Shown here: one piece after another, positions 1-5,228 of the stretch
Position numbering within the stretch: the first letter of the stretch is position 1
Layout of the letters: each line of letters begins with the position of its first letter
Assembly (NCBI GenBank): GCA_029979145.1
Contig: JAPOIC010000161.1
Span: 1-5,228, forward strand
From: Opitutaceae bacterium
GTDB lineage: Bacteria; Verrucomicrobiota; Verrucomicrobiia; Opitutales; Opitutaceae
Direction: 5' to 3'
Length of the DNA stretch: 5,228 nucleotides
Translations under genes and position numbers: made by a program
The notes under the pieces: model-generated
Databases searched by the model: none
What the model was told of the DNA's origin: nothing
What the model saw: only the letters and a program-made list of their open reading frames with translations

Positions 1-783
1 GCGCCGGGGCCCGCGCTGGGCGGCCGCGAGCACTGCAATCCGGACTACGCCGTCGACCGCGAGGCTTATGCGTATGCGGGATTGGAGTATGTCGCGGAAG
101 GAAAGGGCTGGGTGGAGCTGGACGGTAAACGCCACGCGCTGGCCGCCGGCGTGGTTTTCGCTTACGGGCCGCGAACGCACTGTGTGATTCGCAGCGATCC
201 GGCGCATCCGCTGGTGAAGTATTTCGTCTGCGTGGCGGGCAAGGGGGGCGAGGCGCGGCTGGCCCGCGCCGGCGTGGCGCCGGGCGAAGTGCGGGCGCTG
301 GCGACGCATGCGGAGATGCGCGGGTTGTTCGAGGAATTGATCCACGAAGGCCAGCGCCCGGGACGGCTCGCGCGCGAAGTGTGCGCCGCACGGATGGAAC
401 TGCTGTTGCTCAAGGTGGAGGAGCACGTCGCGCTGGGGCCGCGGGCCGACGACCCAGCGCGTGAGCGCTACTTGAAGTGCAAAGCCCTGATCGACGAGCG
501 CGCCGACCGCATGGCGACGCTGGAGGAAATCGCCGCCGCCGCCGGGCTCGAGGTATCGAGCGTGTGCCGGCTCTTCCGTCGGTTTCACGACTGCAGTCCC
601 TACCGCTATCTGTTGCAGCGCAAGATGACCCTCGCGGCCGAGGACCTCGTGGAAAACGGCGGGCTGGTGAAGGAAGCGGCGCAGCGCGTGGGGTTCGGCG
701 ACCCCTTCCATTTTTCCCGCTGTTTCAAGTCCGTTCACGGCGTCGCCCCGCGCGACCTGCTGCGCTACCGGCGCACGGACTGA
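1..783 (+). CDS. AraC-family transcriptional regulator, 5'-truncated
   Basis: Predicted cytoplasmic DNA-binding regulator with an N-terminal cupin-like effector domain and a C-terminal AraC/XylS DNA-binding domain. The frame is open from the first base, and the residues before the first possible start (TTG at 82) already read as family sequence (GREHCNPDYAVDRE, then GLEYV), so the true start lies upstream and the internal TTG is not it. In the visible 260 residues, about 1-90 match the sensor barrel (LDGKRHALAAG, then FAYGP). Two helix-turn-helix units follow at about 172-195 (LEEIAAAAGLEVSSVCRLFRRF) and 222-245, the second with the family signature GFGDPFHFSRCFK and G-x-x-P after it. The ligand cannot be read from the sequence; many relatives sense sugars and control adjacent catabolic genes. 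The reductase gene starts 54 bases downstream on the same strand and is a plausible target or operon partner. Family assignment is secure; the regulon is inference. Confidence 0.93.
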   Translation, partial: APGPALGGREHCNPDYAVDREAYAYAGLEYVAEGKGWVELDGKRHALAAGVVFAYGPRTHCVIRSDPAHPLVKYFVCVAGKGGEARLARAGVAPGEVRALATHAEMRGLFEELIHEGQRPGRLAREVCAARMELLLLKVEEHVALGPRADDPARERYLKCKALIDERADRMATLEEIAAAAGLEVSSVCRLFRRFHDCSPYRYLLQRKMTLAAEDLVENGGLVKEAAQRVGFGDPFHFSRCFKSVHGVAPRDLLRYRRTD

Positions 784-837
784 CCGCCCGCAATTTGTTT
801 TGCCCGGGGCCGGGCCGTGGCTTTGGCTGGCCGGCCT

Positions 838-1620
838 ATGGCACAGAAATCAGCCCTGGTGACCGGAGCCTCGCGCGGCATTGGCCGCGGGATCGCCCTT
901 GAACTGGCCCGCGCGGGCTTCCGCGTGGCCATCAACTATGCCGGCAACGCTGAGGCGGCCGCCGAAGCCCTCAAGCTCGTGCAGGAAGCCGGTGGCGACG
1001 GGTTTATCGTGCAGGGCGACGTGGCCGTGGCCGCGGACCGCGAGCGACTGGTGGCGGAAACGGTCGCGAAATTCGGCCGCATTGACCTGCTCGTGAACAA
1101 CGCTGGCGTGGCACCAAAGGTGCGCGCCGACCTGCTCGACGCGGGCGAGGAGAGTTTTGATCGCCTTTACGCCATCAACCTCAAGGGTCCGTTCTTCCTC
1201 TCGCAGCTCGTGGCCAAGCAGATGTTGAAGCAGGAGCCGGACGCCGAGGGCTTCCGCGGCCGCCTCGTCAACATCACCTCCATTTCCGTCTACACCGCGT
1301 CCATCAACCGCGGCGACTACTGCATGGTGAAGGCCGGCCTCGCGATGATGACCAAGCTCTTCGCCGACCGCCTCGCGAACGACGGCATCAACGTCTACGA
1401 GATCCGCCCCGGCGTGATCGCGACCGACATGACCGGCGGCGTGAAGGAGAAATACGACAAGCTCATCATCCACGACGAGCGCGGCATCACGCCGATCCGC
1501 CGCTGGGGCACCCCGCAGGACATCGGCCGCGCCGTCCGCGCCATCGCCGAGGACCGCTTCCCGTTCTCCACCGGCGCCTGCTTCGACGTCGACGGCGGTT
1601 TCCACCTGCACCGGCTGTAA
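838..1620 (+). CDS. SDR-family oxidoreductase (3-ketoacyl-ACP reductase-like)
   Basis: Classical short-chain dehydrogenase/reductase of 260 residues, predicted to be a cytoplasmic NAD(P)H-dependent carbonyl/alcohol oxidoreductase. Visible motifs: cofactor loop TGASRGIG at 9-16, D61 in the QGDV segment, NNAG at 87-90, and a catalytic set N114, S148, Y161 and K165 with the usual YxxxK spacing, then RPG at 190-192. The C-terminus (STGACFDVDGGFHLHRL) and the YCMVKAGL segment resemble the subgroup annotated as 3-ketoacyl-ACP reductase, but no fatty-acid synthesis gene is in view. With an AraC regulator directly upstream, a sugar, polyol or sugar-acid substrate is at least as likely. ATG 838 is chosen because it leaves the usual few residues before the glycine motif; the in-frame GTG at 817 would add an atypical seven-residue leader. 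Neither start has a clear Shine-Dalgarno. The fold and catalytic residues are certain; the substrate is unknown. Confidence 0.92.
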   Translation: MAQKSALVTGASRGIGRGIALELARAGFRVAINYAGNAEAAAEALKLVQEAGGDGFIVQGDVAVAADRERLVAETVAKFGRIDLLVNNAGVAPKVRADLLDAGEESFDRLYAINLKGPFFLSQLVAKQMLKQEPDAEGFRGRLVNITSISVYTASINRGDYCMVKAGLAMMTKLFADRLANDGINVYEIRPGVIATDMTGGVKEKYDKLIIHDERGITPIRRWGTPQDIGRAVRAIAEDRFPFSTGACFDVDGGFHLHRL

Positions 1621-1628
1621 AGTTCTCC

Positions 1629-1678
1629 AGGTTGAGGCCCGACCTCCGGGCGGGCCGCTCGGAGATCGGCCCCTACCT
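1629..1678. repeat. Imperfect intergenic inverted repeat (hairpin)
   Basis: The arms at 1629-1648 and 1660-1678 are complementary at 16 positions, with three mismatches and one single-base bulge, around an 11-base GC-rich loop. The element begins eight bases after the reductase stop codon and nearly fills the gap to the methyltransferase start. There is no T-run after the 3' arm on either strand, so it is not a standard intrinsic terminator. It looks like a REP/MITE-type dispersed palindrome; it could also stabilise the 3' end of the reductase message. Dispersal cannot be tested from one copy. Confidence 0.6.
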
Positions 1679-1694
1679 CAAGCACCAAACCGCG

Positions 1695-2729
1695 ATGCCT
1701 TCACTGCTTACCTGTCAGGCCGGGTTTGAGGATTTGCTGGCGCGAGAGCTGGCGGATGCGCGCGCGGTCGTCGCCGCGCGCGGCCCCGGCTGGGTCGTGG
1801 CGGATCGTGCGCCGGAGGACCTGGCGTTTGCGCATGCGCTGCTGGTTGATGCGGTGGAGGTGCGCGGAGACTCGGTCAACGCGCTGGCGCAGCGTATCAC
1901 CGAGGTGTTTTTGGAGACTCTGCGCGGCGAGCGCATCGAGACGGCGTGGCCATGTATTTTCGCCGGGCCGGCGGAACTCGTCGGGCTCGGCCGGCGCGTG
2001 AGCGCGGTGGAGAAAGCGTTTCTCGAGTTGTTGAAGAAGAAGCTGTCGCGCGTGGCCAAGCTGGCGGGCGGCGACATCCCGCGCGGCGTGGGCGAGGCTC
2101 GCGGGCTTTTTGTTTGGTTCACGGATTTCGGCGTGGCGCAGGTGGCGCGCACCCTGCGCACCAACGGTCCGCAGCGCATGGCCGACGATGACCTCGCGCC
2201 GTCGCGGAGCTACCTCAAGGTCGAGGAAGCCTATGTCGTGCTCGGCGAGGAACCCGCGACGGACCAGACGGTGGTGGACTTGGGCGCGGCCCCGGGCGGC
2301 TGGAGCTACAGCGCCGCGAAGCGCGGCGCACATGTCATCGCGATCGACAACGGCCCGTTGAAAGGCGGCGCGCTGAACCATCCGCGCATCGAGCATCGGC
2401 GGGAGGATGCGTTTCGTTTCGTTCCCTCCTTCGCCAGGGCTTCGGAGGGCACGGCCCCGGCTGCGGGTTGCGATTGGCTTTTCTGCGATATGGTCGAGGA
2501 GCCGCATCACGTGTTGCGCCACATTGTGGAGCCGTGGCTGACGCGGGGCTGGTGCCGGCGGTTTGTGGTGAATTTGAAATTCGGCCGCGTCGATCCGCTG
2601 GCGTTGCTGCGCGAGTTGCGCGCCCCGGATTCCGTGCTGGCGCGGCTGGCCCCCGGGACCCGCATCCGGCACCTTTATCACGACCGCGAGGAGTTCACGC
2701 TGACCGGGGTCGTGAAGCCGGCTGAATAA
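1695..2729 (+). CDS. rlmM: RlmM-like 23S rRNA 2'-O-ribose methyltransferase
   Basis: Predicted cytoplasmic SAM-dependent enzyme; E. coli RlmM methylates the 2'-O of C2498 in 23S rRNA. The protein has 344 residues against roughly 366 in E. coli. Its N-terminal part (about 1-160) starts CQAGFEDLLARE, as THUMP-type rRNA-binding domains do. The Rossmann methyltransferase part shows SRSYLKVEEAY (168-180), the SAM motif VDLGAAPGGWSY (194-205), IDNGPL (217-222), CDMVEEP (264-270), GWCRRFVVNLKFGR (285-298) and LYHDREEFTL (327-336). By family analogy K175, D265, K295 and E332 form the K-D-K-E catalytic set. ATG 1695 is preferred; the in-frame TTG at 1632 lies inside the upstream hairpin and adds a non-family leader. 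No clear Shine-Dalgarno is present. Oddity: residues 244-252 (PSFARASEG) are encoded by a palindrome, in a linker that seems about ten residues longer than in E. coli. The family is firm; the exact target nucleotide is inferred. Confidence 0.88.
   Translation: MPSLLTCQAGFEDLLARELADARAVVAARGPGWVVADRAPEDLAFAHALLVDAVEVRGDSVNALAQRITEVFLETLRGERIETAWPCIFAGPAELVGLGRRVSAVEKAFLELLKKKLSRVAKLAGGDIPRGVGEARGLFVWFTDFGVAQVARTLRTNGPQRMADDDLAPSRSYLKVEEAYVVLGEEPATDQTVVDLGAAPGGWSYSAAKRGAHVIAIDNGPLKGGALNHPRIEHRREDAFRFVPSFARASEGTAPAAGCDWLFCDMVEEPHHVLRHIVEPWLTRGWCRRFVVNLKFGRVDPLALLRELRAPDSVLARLAPGTRIRHLYHDREEFTLTGVVKPAE
2424..2449. repeat. Palindromic element in frame inside rlmM
   Basis: The end hexamers CCCTCC (2424-2429) and GGAGGG (2444-2449) are exact reverse complements. 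A central GCC/GGC pair (2433-2435, 2438-2440) gives a second short stem, separated from the outer one by opposed TTC triplets. The palindrome starts exactly on a codon boundary and is read as PSFARASEG together with the next base. It sits between the conserved blocks RREDAFRF and CDWLFCDMVEEP, where the enzyme tolerates length change. This is the layout of a small palindromic repeat inserted in frame into a gene; insertion is an inference because only one copy is present. Confidence 0.5.
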
Positions 2730-2753
2730 TCGGAAATTTTCAGCCGAAACGCG

Positions 2754-2783
2754 TGGACAGCGCCGCGCGCCGGGGGGTTGAAT
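2754..2783 (+). promoter_or_regulatory. Possible sigma-70-type promoter before the secreted-protein gene
   Basis: TGGACA at 2754-2759 (5 of 6 to TTGACA) is followed after 18 bases by TTGAAT at 2778-2783 (4 of 6 to TATAAT). Transcription would start around 2790, just ahead of ATG 2796, leaving almost no leader, which agrees with the lack of a Shine-Dalgarno there. The match is modest and such boxes arise by chance, so this is only a candidate for the promoter of the two-gene unit to its right. Confidence 0.22.
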
Positions 2784-2795
2784 GCGCCTCCCTTT

Positions 2796-3332
2796 ATGAT
2801 GACTGCATTCAAACGTATCCTGCTGGGAGGACTGATCGCGGCGGGTCTCGCCGTGGCAGCCACGGCCCAGCCCTCGTTCGAGGGCCGCTGGCGCCTCGAT
2901 CCGGCCGTGAGCACCGCGCTCGACGGCTGGCAGAAAATGGACCTCGTGGTCGCGCGCGACGGCTCGAAGGTGGCGCTCACCTACGTCATGCAATGGCGTC
3001 GCACGATCAAGGAGGCGACGAACGTCGTCGACACCGCCGGACCGGTGAAGCTCGACGACTTCTTCCGCGTGGAGCAGCGCCACATGGCGGTTTATCCCGC
3101 CAAGCATGGCGTGACCGAAGCCACGGCCGAGTGGATCGACGGTGGCCGCACGCTGCGCACGGAGGTATTCACGCCGGTGGAAGTGTCGCAGGGTGATGTG
3201 ATCATGCGAATCACCTCCGAGTTTCGCGTGAGCGAGCTCGGGGATCGCCTCACGGTGATCGAGCTGCACTCGTCCCGCCCGCGTCCGCTGGTCTACGTTT
3301 TCAACAAAGTGACTGAGGAGGCCGCCAAATGA
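2796..3332 (+). CDS. Small secreted protein of unknown function
   Basis: I do not recognise a named family. The 178-residue product begins with a classical Sec signal peptide: M-M-T-A-F-K-R, a hydrophobic stretch at about 8-22 (ILLGGLIAAGLAVAA), and a likely signal peptidase I site after A24 (ATA, then QP). The mature part opens with FEGRWRLDPAVS, the F-x-G-x-W-x-L-D type of start seen in lipocalin/calycin-like beta-barrels, and continues as alternating hydrophobic strands (MDLVVARDGSKVALTYVM, then RLTVIELHSS, then PLVYVF) with no cysteines or evident catalytic motif. A periplasmic or envelope beta-barrel that binds a small molecule is a reasonable guess, no more. ATG 2796 or the adjacent ATG 2799 fits the signal peptide; the upstream TTG 2778 would put a proline-containing leader before it. 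Its TGA overlaps the next gene's ATG, so the two are almost certainly co-translated and probably act together. Confidence 0.85.
   Translation: MMTAFKRILLGGLIAAGLAVAATAQPSFEGRWRLDPAVSTALDGWQKMDLVVARDGSKVALTYVMQWRRTIKEATNVVDTAGPVKLDDFFRVEQRHMAVYPAKHGVTEATAEWIDGGRTLRTEVFTPVEVSQGDVIMRITSEFRVSELGDRLTVIELHSSRPRPLVYVFNKVTEEAAK
3315..3321 (+). promoter_or_regulatory. Ribosome binding site of the GxGYxYP gene
   Basis: GAGGAGG ends seven bases before ATG 3329. It is the only strong Shine-Dalgarno in the window and lies within the last codons of the upstream gene. It fixes the start at 3329 and supports translational coupling across the ATGA overlap. Confidence 0.85.
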
Positions 3333-5011
3333 ATCTCCTGAAACGCAGCTTCCTGTTCGTGACGCTCGCCGCCTGTGCGGCCGCCCCGGCGCTGCGCGCC
3401 ACGCAGCAGCCCGCCACGGGCAAGAACTACGGCGTCGCCGCCTCATTCATGCACTTCGACCTCGACTGGCGCATCGCCGGCGGGCTCCCAGAAAAAGCGC
3501 TGCTCGTCAGCCTCCAGGGCCTCGCCAACCGCCATGGTCCGCAGCTCTACATCGTGCACCCGCCGGATTACCAGTGGGAGATCACGGGTCCGTTGTTCGA
3601 CTTCTACACGCGCAAGCACGGCGTGCAGTGGCATGAGCTGAAGTCCGCGGACGAGGCGCTGGCAAAGTTCGCCTCCGCCGCCAGGGGCTACGTCGTCTGG
3701 GACAAGACCGTGGGCGCCTCGCTCAACGTCGCGTTCACCATCGCTGGCGTCGCGGACGTCGTGGTCGTGTCCGAGGAACTCATCCCGTTGGTCGAGCGAC
3801 ACGGCCTGAAGCCGTTCGACGACCTGCGCGGCCGCTATGCCGGCCAGACCGACGCCGAGATCTACCAGGACGCCTACAATAAGTATTGGGATCGCTGCGC
3901 CAAGGACCGCGTCATGCTCATGGGCGGCCACGCTGGCGCCGTGCGCATGCCCGGCATGGCGGACTGGGGCGTCGAGCAGAAGATGTTCTTCCACGATCTT
4001 TCCGCCAACATCGACAACCCGGCGCACGCCGCGGAACTCGCGCTGACGCGCAAGATCTTCTCGGAGCTCACGCCCGGCGGTTACGTCTTCGGCTGGCACT
4101 CGTATGGCAAGGACACGGAGGAGCAATACACCACGCTGCTCTCGATGTATGGCCTTCGCATGGAGGGCCTGCACAACCTGCCGAACCTGAGCTTCAACAA
4201 CCAGTTCACGTTCACGCCCGGCTTCAAGTTCACCAACAACCACAGCGTGCCGCTCGACGCCAAGCTGACCGCGGAGCAGAAGGTCTATATCTCCTTCGTG
4301 CAGTCCGACTCGATCGGCATTGGCGTGTGGACCAAGCCCGGCCGCGGCAAGCTGCCCTTCGGCTGGCAGGTGACGATGAACTGGACCGAGTTCTCGCCGG
4401 CCGCGCTGGAGTATTTCCACGAGTCGGCCACGCCGAACGACTACTTCATCGGCGGCCTCTCCGGCCCGGGTTACATGTATCCCAACAGCATCCCGGCCGA
4501 CCGCTTCCCGATCCTGATGGAGCGCGCTCGCGCGCTCATGGCGCTGCTCGACGAGCACATCATGGAAATCATGGACAACACCGCGGCCGACGGCAACGTG
4601 GGCAACGCCGACCTGACCAAGGCCACCGTCGATGCCTACTACCGCGAGTTCCCCGACGTCATCGGCTTCATCAATGGCTACGGCCCGGCCCGCACGCGCG
4701 ACCTGCGCGATGGTCGCCCGATGATTTCCTACGATTACTACATCGACCCGCGCCGTCCGCGCGATGACGTGGCGGCCGACCTGAACGAGCTCATCGCGCT
4801 GAATGCCAAGCGGCCTTACTTCCTGCTCGTGCACGTGCGCGAGTCGAACGACGTGAACAGTCTCGTCGAGGTCACGAAGCAGCTGGAGGGCCCGATCGAG
4901 ATCGTCCCGATCGACAAATTCCTCAAGCTCGCCGCGAGCAACCAGACCTACACGACGCGCTATCAGGATCCCGAGGACCCGAAGCACTTCGAGGGTTATC
5001 CCAAGGAGTAA
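3329..5011 (+). CDS. GxGYxYP-family exported protein (putative glycoside hydrolase-related)
   Basis: A 560-residue protein carrying the family-defining G-x-G-Y-x-Y-P motif as GPGYMYP at 379-385, within GGLSGPGYMYPNSIPADRF. The Pfam families for it are an N-terminal and a C-terminal GxGYxYP domain, described as putative glycoside hydrolases linked to sugar-processing loci; no activity is established that I know of. The N-terminus (MNLLKRSFLFVTLAAC) is an export signal. L13-A-A-C16 fits a lipobox, so it may be a lipoprotein, although signal peptidase I cleavage near A24 (LRA, then TQQ) is an alternative. About 40-200 would be the N-terminal domain (HFDLDWRIAGG, LVSLQGLANRHGPQLYIV, VVWDKTVGASLNVAFTIAGV). 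The rest holds VYISFVQSDSIGIGVW (319-334), the motif, and a C-terminal YFLLVHVRESNDVNSLVEV then PIEIVPIDKFLKL (497-534) typical of the family's end. The gene looks intact and full length. Many acidic and aromatic residues are available as catalytic candidates, but none can be assigned. It is the last gene before the terminator. Confidence 0.93.
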   Translation: MNLLKRSFLFVTLAACAAAPALRATQQPATGKNYGVAASFMHFDLDWRIAGGLPEKALLVSLQGLANRHGPQLYIVHPPDYQWEITGPLFDFYTRKHGVQWHELKSADEALAKFASAARGYVVWDKTVGASLNVAFTIAGVADVVVVSEELIPLVERHGLKPFDDLRGRYAGQTDAEIYQDAYNKYWDRCAKDRVMLMGGHAGAVRMPGMADWGVEQKMFFHDLSANIDNPAHAAELALTRKIFSELTPGGYVFGWHSYGKDTEEQYTTLLSMYGLRMEGLHNLPNLSFNNQFTFTPGFKFTNNHSVPLDAKLTAEQKVYISFVQSDSIGIGVWTKPGRGKLPFGWQVTMNWTEFSPAALEYFHESATPNDYFIGGLSGPGYMYPNSIPADRFPILMERARALMALLDEHIMEIMDNTAADGNVGNADLTKATVDAYYREFPDVIGFINGYGPARTRDLRDGRPMISYDYYIDPRRPRDDVAADLNELIALNAKRPYFLLVHVRESNDVNSLVEVTKQLEGPIEIVPIDKFLKLAASNQTYTTRYQDPEDPKHFEGYPKE

Positions 5012-5038
5012 GCGTCGAGAACAGGGTAGATGGATTTC

Positions 5039-5075
5039 ACGCCCGGCCTCCATGCGAGGTCGGGCGTTTGTTTTC
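5039..5075 (+). terminator. Rho-independent terminator after the GxGYxYP gene
   Basis: A 12-base-pair stem (5039-5050 with 5056-5067, including one G-T wobble) closes a five-base loop and is followed by a T-rich tail, TTGTTTTC, at 5068-5075. It lies 27 bases past the stop codon at 5009-5011 and should end the two-gene transcript. Its tail overlaps the first bases of the long palindrome. Confidence 0.88.
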
Positions 5076-5228
5076 TGAGGGTCTCACGCAAGGCGCGGAG
5101 ACGCTGAGAACACCGCTGGAATAATTCAGAAGCCAGGAAACCAGGAATGATTTCTTGGTTTCCTGGCTTCTGAATTATTCCAGCGGTGTTCTCAGCGTCT
5201 CCGCGCCTTGCGTGAGACCCTCAGAAAA
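5071..5228. repeat. 158-base near-perfect palindrome, reaching the window edge
   Basis: The arms 5071-5147 and 5152-5228 are reverse complements over 77 bases with one non-Watson-Crick position (G5144 against T5155) and a four-base TGAT loop. It contains no coding sequence of note. The outer part of each arm has CTCACGCAAGGCGCGGAGACG, a word like the short CACGCAAAGGCGCAGAGACG-type repeats I recall from many bacterial genomes, and the inner part has GAAGCCAGGAAACCAGGAA. Pairing runs to the last base, so the outer right boundary and any target-site duplication are not visible. It may be a MITE-like foldback element or a fold-back assembly product at a contig end. Confidence 0.9.

Noticed and set aside
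802..815. Small GC hairpin between the regulator and the reductase
   Set aside because: A five-pair stem with the T-run before it and no T-run after; too weak for a terminator or operator claim.
817..837. GTG start for the reductase
   Set aside because: It adds a leader not seen before the SDR glycine motif and has no Shine-Dalgarno; ATG 838 fits better.
850..1611. A 253-residue open frame on the minus strand opposite the reductase
   Set aside because: It mirrors the reductase codon pattern and has no family features.
1632..1694. TTG start for the methyltransferase
   Set aside because: It lies within the hairpin arm and the added residues do not look like the family.
1701..3446. A 581-residue open frame on the minus strand
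   Set aside because: It spans two well-supported plus-strand genes, and its arginine/histidine-rich translation shows no domain; it is an antisense by-product of high GC.
3886..4767. A 293-residue alternative plus-strand frame inside the GxGYxYP gene
   Set aside because: Its R-, H- and A-rich composition is that of a frame-shifted shadow, and the main frame is intact throughout.
3443..5053. A 536-residue open frame on the minus strand opposite the GxGYxYP gene
   Set aside because: The translation is low-complexity in V, R, H and E with no recognisable motif, and the plus strand carries clear family motifs, a signal peptide and a ribosome binding site.
5071..5228. The long palindrome as a CRISPR, tRNA or riboswitch
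   Set aside because: There is no repeat-spacer periodicity, cloverleaf or ligand-pocket architecture; it is one simple foldback.

Overview
This is a GC-rich bacterial stretch carrying five plus-strand genes, closed on the right by a terminator and a very long palindrome. The GC-biased codon use, the mostly absent Shine-Dalgarno sites, a GxGYxYP-family secreted protein, an RlmM-type methyltransferase, and several short palindromic repeats in and between genes suggest a verrucomicrobium of the Opitutaceae type. This placement is inferred from gene style and not from a marker gene. The window starts inside a gene and ends on the last paired base of a palindrome, so it may be a whole short contig.

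Layout: (1) 1-783, an AraC-family regulator missing its N-terminus. (2) 838-1620, a short-chain dehydrogenase/reductase of the kind labelled 3-ketoacyl-ACP reductase, 54 bases downstream and possibly co-transcribed. (3) 1629-1678, an imperfect intergenic hairpin. (4) 1695-2729, an RlmM-like 23S rRNA 2'-O-ribose methyltransferase whose reading frame contains a 26-base palindrome (2424-2449) read as a short extra peptide. (5) 2796-3332, a small secreted protein of unknown function, with its stop overlapping the start of (6) 3329-5011, a GxGYxYP-family exported protein with a possible lipobox. (7) 5039-5075, an intrinsic terminator. (8) 5071-5228, a nearly perfect 158-base palindrome running to the window edge.

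Functionally, the regulator, the reductase and the exported GxGYxYP protein fit a carbohydrate-use neighbourhood, in which an AraC-type sensor, a sugar or sugar-acid oxidoreductase and an envelope protein act together. The rRNA methyltransferase between them is a housekeeping gene, so the left and right parts need not be one operon. The firmest operon is the last pair, coupled by an ATGA overlap and a strong ribosome binding site. The most unusual content is the repeat load: three unlike palindromic elements in about 3.6 kb, one inside a coding sequence and one with 77-base arms.
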